DNA from: Negativicutes bacterium | GTDB lineage: Bacteria; Bacillota_C; Negativicutes; Sporomusales_B; JARLHX01 | Assembly (NCBI GenBank): GCA_031292015.1 | Contig: JARLHY010000021.1 | Coordinates: 1-64,000, forward strand | Length of the DNA stretch: 64,000 nucleotides | Direction: 5' to 3' | Shown here: positions 59,257 through 64,000 of the stretch, piece after piece | Layout: the number at the start of each line of letters is the position of its first letter | Numbering within the stretch: position 1 is the stretch's first letter | Notes under the pieces: model-generated | Told to the model about the DNA's origin: nothing | The model's database searches: none | Seen by the model: only the letters and a program-made list of their open reading frames with translations | Translations under genes and position numbers: made by a program

Positions 59257-61194
59257 TCAGCCCTCGGTGAACTGGAATACGGCGCGCCAGGCGTCTTCGT
59301 TGCAGGCGGCGAAGCTCCGGGCGGACTTGCAGTCGCCGATCCGGACGGCCGGGATGCCGAGGTCCTCGTACTGGGCGGCGTTGGTGTCGTCCGCCTTCAG
59401 GCCCATGGCAATGACGACAGACTCCGCCTTGAGGGTCTTCGCCGCACCGTCAGGTCCGGTGCAGACAAGGCCGTCAGGGAGGATCTCCTTGACCTTGTGG
59501 GAGCAGTGGGTCTTGATGCCGTCCTTCTCGATTCGTTCAATCATAGTCATGCGGGCGCTGAAGTCCATGTTCTGGTTCAGACCGTCGAGCATCTCGACAA
59601 TGGTGACATCGCAGCCCTTGTTCTCAGCGAGGGTGAGGGCCACCTCGCTACCCACAAGACCGCCGCCAATGACGATCGCGCTCTTGCCGATGCAGTCCTG
59701 GTCAAACAGTGCCTTGTCGGCGTAGACAGCGTGCTCTTTGCCGCCGATGGGCGGCACCAGGTAGGTGGAGCCGACCGCAATGAGGATCAGGTCGGGCTTG
59801 AGGGCCTTGACTTCTTCGGGGGAGGTGCTGGCGTTGAGAATGATGCTGGTGTTGCCCTTCTTGACCTGCCGCACGACCCAGTCGTAATACTCGCCGGTCT
59901 TCGTCTTGAACGGGGGGACGACGGCCTCATTGAAGTGCCCGCCCAGCTGGGCGGCCTTCTCCAGGAGGATGACCTCGTGACCCATCAGATCGGCGACCCG
60001 CGCGGCCTCCAGGCCGGCGCAGCCGCCGCCGACAATCACGATGCGTTTGGGGTCGTGGGTCTTGCGGATGCGGTACTTCCGCTCCCGACCGACGGAAGGG
60101 TTCAATTCACAACGCATGGGGAACACGCGAAAAAAGCCGGACTGGCAGCCCTCGTTAGCGCGACAACACGGGCGAATGTCGTCGAAGCGGCCCTCAGCAA
60201 CCTTGTTGGCGAACTCGGGCTCGGTGATCTGTTGGCGACCAATGGCGACCAGGTCGGCGTAGCCGCACTCCAGAGCGTCCTCGGCCAGCTTGAAGTCGAG
60301 GGAGCCGACAGCGATGACGGGGATCTTGACGGCCTTCTTCATTTGCGCGGCGAGGGGGAGGAGTTTGCCCGCAGGCTGATACACCGGCTGGCAGATACCC
60401 TGTCCCTTCGTCTCATAGATACCGGCAGTGCAGTGGACGAAGTCCAGCATGCTCTCCAGCGCCTGGACAAACTTGCAGGCCTCGTCGGGCTCCAGACCCT
60501 CATCACCCATGAACTCGTTTACGCTGATGCGGAAGCCGACGATGAAGTCCTTGCCGACCTTCGCCCGTACCTTCTCGATGGTCTCCCTGGGCATACGGAG
60601 CCGGTTCTCGAAAGAGCCGCCATAATCGTCGGTGCGTTTGTTGATGCCGGGGGACATGAACGAAGCCAGCAGGTAGCCATGGGCGCCGTGGATCTCAACG
60701 CCGTCGAAGCCGGCCCGCTTCGCCCGGTCGGCAGCTAGGGCGAAGTCGTTTTCGATCCGCAGGATCTCTTCCTTCGTGATCTCGCGAGGCATGCGTTTAA
60801 TGACGCCGCTGGGGATGGGGCTGGGCGCGATGCACTCCAGTCCCGTCGCCACGGCGGAAGCCTGCCGTCCGCCATGGCTGAGCTGAATCACGGCAAGGCA
60901 CCCGTGGTCCTTGATAGCCTCGGCGAGCATGGCCTTCCGGGGCATCAGATGGTCGATATAAAGGCCGGAGGAAGCGCTGGAGGAGCGGGATTCGAGGTTA
61001 TCGACGTAAGTGTTCTCGACAATGATCATGCCACAGCCGCCCTTTGCGCGAGCCTCGTAGTAGTCGATCTGCTCCGGCGTCGCGTCACCCGCGATCGTGT
61101 TCATGCGGGTCTCCATAGGGGGGAGGACGATCCTGTTCCGCATGGTCTTAGAGCCGATCTTAAACGGCGTATTGATGATATACTTCTCACTCAT
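59257..61194 (-). CDS. NADH:flavin oxidoreductase, 2,4-dienoyl-CoA reductase/enoate reductase type
   Basis: This 645-residue protein has an FMN TIM barrel (1-~340; RNRIVLPPMETRM, then GVEIHGAHGYLLASFMSP and RTDDYGGSFENRLR). A 4Fe-4S cluster site follows (CCRANEGC then RCELNP), then FAD and NADH Rossmann domains (IVIVGGGCAGLEAARVA and AIVIGGGLVGSEVAL). It has the build of the old-yellow-enzyme reductases that reduce activated double bonds in anaerobes. Its codons end almost always in G or C, unlike the neighbours, and the antisense strand is open for 523 codons; transfer is likely. The start ATG 61194 is 13 bp from GGAGG. Confidence 0.9.
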   Translation of the reverse strand: MSEKYIINTPFKIGSKTMRNRIVLPPMETRMNTIAGDATPEQIDYYEARAKGGCGMIIVENTYVDNLESRSSSASSGLYIDHLMPRKAMLAEAIKDHGCLAVIQLSHGGRQASAVATGLECIAPSPIPSGVIKRMPREITKEEILRIENDFALAADRAKRAGFDGVEIHGAHGYLLASFMSPGINKRTDDYGGSFENRLRMPRETIEKVRAKVGKDFIVGFRISVNEFMGDEGLEPDEACKFVQALESMLDFVHCTAGIYETKGQGICQPVYQPAGKLLPLAAQMKKAVKIPVIAVGSLDFKLAEDALECGYADLVAIGRQQITEPEFANKVAEGRFDDIRPCCRANEGCQSGFFRVFPMRCELNPSVGRERKYRIRKTHDPKRIVIVGGGCAGLEAARVADLMGHEVILLEKAAQLGGHFNEAVVPPFKTKTGEYYDWVVRQVKKGNTSIILNASTSPEEVKALKPDLILIAVGSTYLVPPIGGKEHAVYADKALFDQDCIGKSAIVIGGGLVGSEVALTLAENKGCDVTIVEMLDGLNQNMDFSARMTMIERIEKDGIKTHCSHKVKEILPDGLVCTGPDGAAKTLKAESVVIAMGLKADDTNAAQYEDLGIPAVRIGDCKSARSFAACNEDAWRAVFQFTEG

Positions 61195-61246
61195 TTTTGT
61201 ATGAAATACCTCCGTTCGATATAAATGAGTACAACTGAAATTCCAC

Positions 61247-61262
61247 GCGAATAGTTATTCGC
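61247..61262. promoter_or_regulatory. Palindrome upstream of the flavin oxidoreductase
   Basis: GCGAATA-GT-TATTCGC has 7-bp perfect arms and lies about 55 bp upstream of the reductase start. It may be an operator; no regulator gene is adjacent. Confidence 0.45.
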
Positions 61263-61342
61263 AGCCCTATCGTTACATTTTACGACGTATTTTGCCGTTC
61301 ACAGTAATATTTCACTACTGCACCCACCTCGTTTCCCGTAAA

Positions 61343-61423
61343 TTAATCCGATTGGCGTAATATAGCGACTGTTGCAACCATTAAACTCGCGCTTCGCTGC
61401 ATGACAACCGTGCCGATGGCCAT
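61343..61423 (-). CDS. Possible 26-residue ORF between chemoreceptor and reductase
   Basis: ATG 61423 lies 7 bp behind GGAGAG and the frame ends at TAA 61343. The peptide (starting MAIGTVVMQRSASLMV) is slightly hydrophobic. It begins 33 bp after the chemoreceptor stop. It could be a small protein or a leader peptide of the reductase; the evidence is only the start and ribosome-binding site. Confidence 0.3.
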   Translation of the reverse strand: MAIGTVVMQRSASLMVATVAILRQSD

Positions 61424-61456
61424 AATCTTTCTCTCCTTATGGTTGTGACCGGCCGG

Positions 61457-63436
61457 CTAAATCTTAAACTGCCGCACCGCACTCTGCAATGTTTCCGCCA
61501 GTTTGGCCAACTCCTGACTCGAGGATGCAATTTCTTCAATGGATGCTGACTGCTCCTCGGTGGAAGCCGAAATGTTCTCAGCCTGACCGGCAATATCCCG
61601 GCTGGCTGTGTCGATTTCCTGCATCGCTGTCAAAACCTGCGCGCTTTGTGCCGCCAGTTTGGCCAATCCTTCCGACGTTCCTTGGGCGATTCCGGCTACT
61701 TCTTTGACCTGGCTCACGATATTCCGGAAAGCCGCGCCGGCTTTATCAACAACCTCGGTGCCTTTTTTCACCTCTACGGTACCGTTCGTCATCGCTAAAA
61801 CCGCCGTGTCGGTTTTAGCCCGGATCTCCTGAATCAGCAAAGCGATTTGCTTGGCGGCTTCCTGCGAATCTTCGGCCAGTTTACGGACTTCTTCCGCCAC
61901 CACGGCGAACCCCCGTCCCTGCTCGCCGGCCCGGGCGGCTTCAATCGCTGCATTCAGCGCCAATAAATTGGTCTGCCCGGCGATGTTCGCTATTGTTTCA
62001 ACAATCTTGCCTATTTCCTTGGAACGCTCGCCCAGCTCAGTCACAACCTTGGCCGAGTCATCCACCGTAACCTGAATCTGATTCATCTGGCTGATTGCCG
62101 TTTCTACCGAGTCATTGCCGTCTTCTGCCGCGGTTACCGCCATCCGGGTCATATCGACCGCATGGGTGGTGTTGGCCGCCTCTTGCTGCGCCCCGGCGAC
62201 AATTCTCTCCACCACACCCATCGCTTTGGTAACCGCTGCTGCCTGCCGTTCGGTTCCCTGAGCCGTTTGCGCCACGGCTCCCGCCACCTGGTTTGTGGCT
62301 TGGGCCGACTGCTCGGAACTGGCTGTCATTTCTTCAGCGGCGGCGGCAACCTGTTCGGTGGCTCCAAGAATCCGGTTAATCAACCGCCGCAGGTTATCGG
62401 TCATCTGTTCAAAACTATGGCCCAGACGCCCAATCTCATCGTTGCCGGTGACCCCCAGTTGAGTCAGAGTGATATCCCCTGCTGCGATCCGGTTCGCTAC
62501 CGCCTCGATTTCGCGGATGGGCCTGGCCAGGCGACGGGCATACCAGGTAATAATTATCGAAGTAAGAATTAACACGATAATGATTGTCGTCACCGAAACC
62601 GTGGTCAGGGCCGAAACCTCGCCTGTCACTTCGGTTACAGGTACGGAAACCGCCAGCGACCAGCTGGTGCCGGACACCGGGGCATAGGCGTAATACTTGC
62701 TGACTCCCTGTGTTGATGCCAGGAGCGCTATACCCTTTTCCTTTTTGGTCATACTCTCGGCAAGCTTCTTCTGATCCGGCTCGGTCTTTTCATCTTTCAG
62801 GGGATTGCTTTTCATGGCCATTTCTTTGTCAGGATGAATGATTCTGAGGCCGTCGCCTTGCGCGACAAAAGCATAGCCGGTCTGCCCTACCTTGACATCC
62901 AGGACCTTTTTGACGACTTCATCCAGGTAGATGGCACCGAATATCACTCCGGTCACCTTGCCGTCAACCTTGACAGGGGCGGACACCGCAACGAAAAGCT
63001 GCCCGGTAGATCTCGACACCATCGGGTCGGATACATAAACCTCGCCTTTTAATGAGCGTTGTATGTATTCGCGTTGACTCAGGTCGTCGAATTTCAGGCC
63101 AAGGGAATTGTAAGTCAAGCCGCTGGGAAAAGTGTAACCGATAGCTTCAAACTCTTTGTTGGCCTTATGGACATTGATCAAGAGCGGCAGCAGAGCCTCG
63201 ACGTCGCCCTTCTTGACCGCCGGCGCCTCGGCAATCGTCTGGATCATTGCTTTGCGGGCCTCCAGCCAATCTCCGACATCTCTGCTTGAACTTACTGCGA
63301 TATACTGAATATCCTCGGTAACGCTATTGGTGATGATGGTCCGAGCTTTCCAGTAGTTAAGTCCGCCTAGCGCGCTTAGCGCAATGAAAAAGACAACAAG
63401 GACAGAAACAGTAAGTTTTGCCTGAATGCTTTTCAC
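61457..63436 (-). CDS. Methyl-accepting chemotaxis protein with dCache sensor
   Basis: This 659-residue protein has a first membrane helix at about 8-30, an extracytoplasmic dCache_1 domain (about 35-275; [24 protein letters not shown] and [14 protein letters not shown]) and a second helix at about 285-305. HAMP follows (about 307-360), then the signalling domain with hairpin tip [41 protein letters not shown] in overlapping pieces. It reports small extracellular ligands to CheA. GTG 63436 follows GGAGGG. It sits between two flavin reductase genes, perhaps sensing their substrate. Confidence 0.95.
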   Translation of the reverse strand: MKSIQAKLTVSVLVVFFIALSALGGLNYWKARTIITNSVTEDIQYIAVSSSRDVGDWLEARKAMIQTIAEAPAVKKGDVEALLPLLINVHKANKEFEAIGYTFPSGLTYNSLGLKFDDLSQREYIQRSLKGEVYVSDPMVSRSTGQLFVAVSAPVKVDGKVTGVIFGAIYLDEVVKKVLDVKVGQTGYAFVAQGDGLRIIHPDKEMAMKSNPLKDEKTEPDQKKLAESMTKKEKGIALLASTQGVSKYYAYAPVSGTSWSLAVSVPVTEVTGEVSALTTVSVTTIIIVLILTSIIITWYARRLARPIREIEAVANRIAAGDITLTQLGVTGNDEIGRLGHSFEQMTDNLRRLINRILGATEQVAAAAEEMTASSEQSAQATNQVAGAVAQTAQGTERQAAAVTKAMGVVERIVAGAQQEAANTTHAVDMTRMAVTAAEDGNDSVETAISQMNQIQVTVDDSAKVVTELGERSKEIGKIVETIANIAGQTNLLALNAAIEAARAGEQGRGFAVVAEEVRKLAEDSQEAAKQIALLIQEIRAKTDTAVLAMTNGTVEVKKGTEVVDKAGAAFRNIVSQVKEVAGIAQGTSEGLAKLAAQSAQVLTAMQEIDTASRDIAGQAENISASTEEQSASIEEIASSSQELAKLAETLQSAVRQFKI

Positions 63437-63638
63437 AATCTCACCCTCCAGTGTCCTCTATTTATGCAAAATCCGTGCCAAGTGACGCAGCAAAAAGATC
63501 TTCCTGATCGACTTCGTTTCTTTATGGCTTTTCTTTTTAACGGCCGCTGAAGTTCATCGAACAAAGCAATAGGCACAAGGTTTGCAGAAAATTTTGAGCC
63601 CGAGAGTAGAAGCCGTTTTTGCCTTGTTTACCCTTGTC

Positions 63639-64000
63639 CTAACCTTCCCGCAGTTTTTTTGCGGCATGGTACGCCTGTCTCGCGGCATCCACGAACCGCC
63701 CAGGTTTCAGACAATCGCCGATAACAAAAACTTCGGCCTGATGCTTCATTGCAGCGACGTCTTTCAGCAGCGGAGCGGTAGCCCTGCTGCCGGTCGCCAG
63801 CACAATGAGATCGACGTGATCCTTGGTCTCTGCCGTATCAACGCTGCAGGTAAGAACTCCGGCTTTGATGTCTTGAACACAATGGCCTGTTTTGATAATG
63901 ACACCACTGTCTGCCAGCCGTTTTAACAGGTCATTCCGCGATATCGGGTCGGCGTCAGCGGCAACTTGTCCAAACATCTCATAAACACAGACAGTATTGC
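63639..64000 (-). CDS. NADH:flavin oxidoreductase/enoate reductase type, C-terminal part (cut by window edge)
   Basis: The frame enters from the right edge and ends at 63639, about 120 residues in view. It shows the end of an NADH/FAD Rossmann module: VCVYEMFGQVAADADP, LIVLATGSRATAPLL, and the FAD-closing VFVIGDCLKPGRFVDAARQAYHAAKKL. This matches the C-terminus of old-yellow-enzyme reductases such as the gene at 59257, but is clearly a different sequence. The true start lies outside the window. Confidence 0.8.
   Translation of the reverse strand, partial: NTVCVYEMFGQVAADADPISRNDLLKRLADSGVIIKTGHCVQDIKAGVLTCSVDTAETKDHVDLIVLATGSRATAPLLKDVAAMKHQAEVFVIGDCLKPGRFVDAARQAYHAAKKLREG

Noticed and set aside
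59167..60738. Plus-strand open frame of 523 codons opposite the flavin reductase
   Set aside because: It is antisense to a gene with complete family motifs, lacks a ribosome-binding site, and its sequence is the low-complexity mirror expected from G/C-ending codons.
1..64000. CRISPR arrays, tRNA and rRNA genes, prophage
   Set aside because: No regularly spaced direct repeats of 25-40 bp, no cloverleaf with CCA end and no rRNA-like stretch were seen; the only mobile element is the IS200-type one.

Overview
The window looks like the chromosome of an anaerobic, spore-forming, didermic Firmicute of the Negativicutes (Sporomusa-like). This is inferred from the mix of families, not from a marker gene. 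The signs are strong GGAGG ribosome-binding sites on moderately high-GC DNA, a sporulation-kinase-like histidine kinase, TRAP and ABC importers, ETF linked to a membrane FeS oxidoreductase, a molybdenum hydroxylase, and a c-di-GMP-I riboswitch. Nearly every gene lies on the minus strand; the only supported plus-strand gene is at 46436-47437. No rRNA, tRNA, CRISPR array or phage was seen.

Layout from left to right. (1) 1-730: an IS200-type element with tnpA and a hairpin that hides its ribosome-binding site. (2) 790-5118: a GntR-led operon (GntR, UroD-like protein, MFS permease, iron alcohol dehydrogenase) preceded by three evenly spaced palindromes. (3) 5292-13480: three large orphan histidine kinases and a 53-residue ORF, with no response regulator. 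(4) 13779-15203: a DUF4832-type lipoprotein. (5) 15439-22865: an IclR-associated operon with a cytosine-deaminase-like amidohydrolase, an NCS1 permease and a three-subunit molybdenum hydroxylase, which suggests N-heterocycle use.

(6) 23178-37937: a LacI-regulated operon of about 13.6 kb. It encodes a TRAP importer, MaoC hydratase, acyl-CoA dehydrogenase, two CoA-transferases, EtfBA, a membrane ETF:menaquinone-type oxidoreductase, a crotonase and an enolase-superfamily enzyme. Together these form a route that imports an organic acid, activates it with CoA, oxidises it (or reduces it in reverse), and exchanges electrons with the quinone pool. (7) 38069-44219: a second LacI-controlled set with a third CoA-transferase, a crotonase, two zinc dehydrogenases and a cupin. 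(8) 44417-47777: a c-di-GMP riboswitch upstream of an HD-GYP phosphodiesterase, then a Ser-rich Cys-motif protein, a TPR protein and a small hydrophilic protein.

(9) 47947-58903: the most unusual locus. One GntR regulator (FadR type) and two matching operators appear to control a class II aldolase, a TIM paralog, an RpiB paralog with altered active-site residues, a RuBisCO-like protein, a complete sugar ABC importer, a metallo-beta-lactamase-fold hydrolase and a Tm-1-like ATP-binding protein. This looks like a complete, possibly undescribed carbohydrate or sugar-acid pathway, but it has no recognisable kinase. (10) 59257-64000: an old-yellow-enzyme/FAD/FeS reductase of distinct codon use, a chemoreceptor, and the 3' end of a second such reductase cut by the window edge.

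Regulation is unusually legible. Each of the five DNA-binding regulators has one or more matching palindromes upstream of itself or its neighbours, and five genes end in terminators that share the same stem core.
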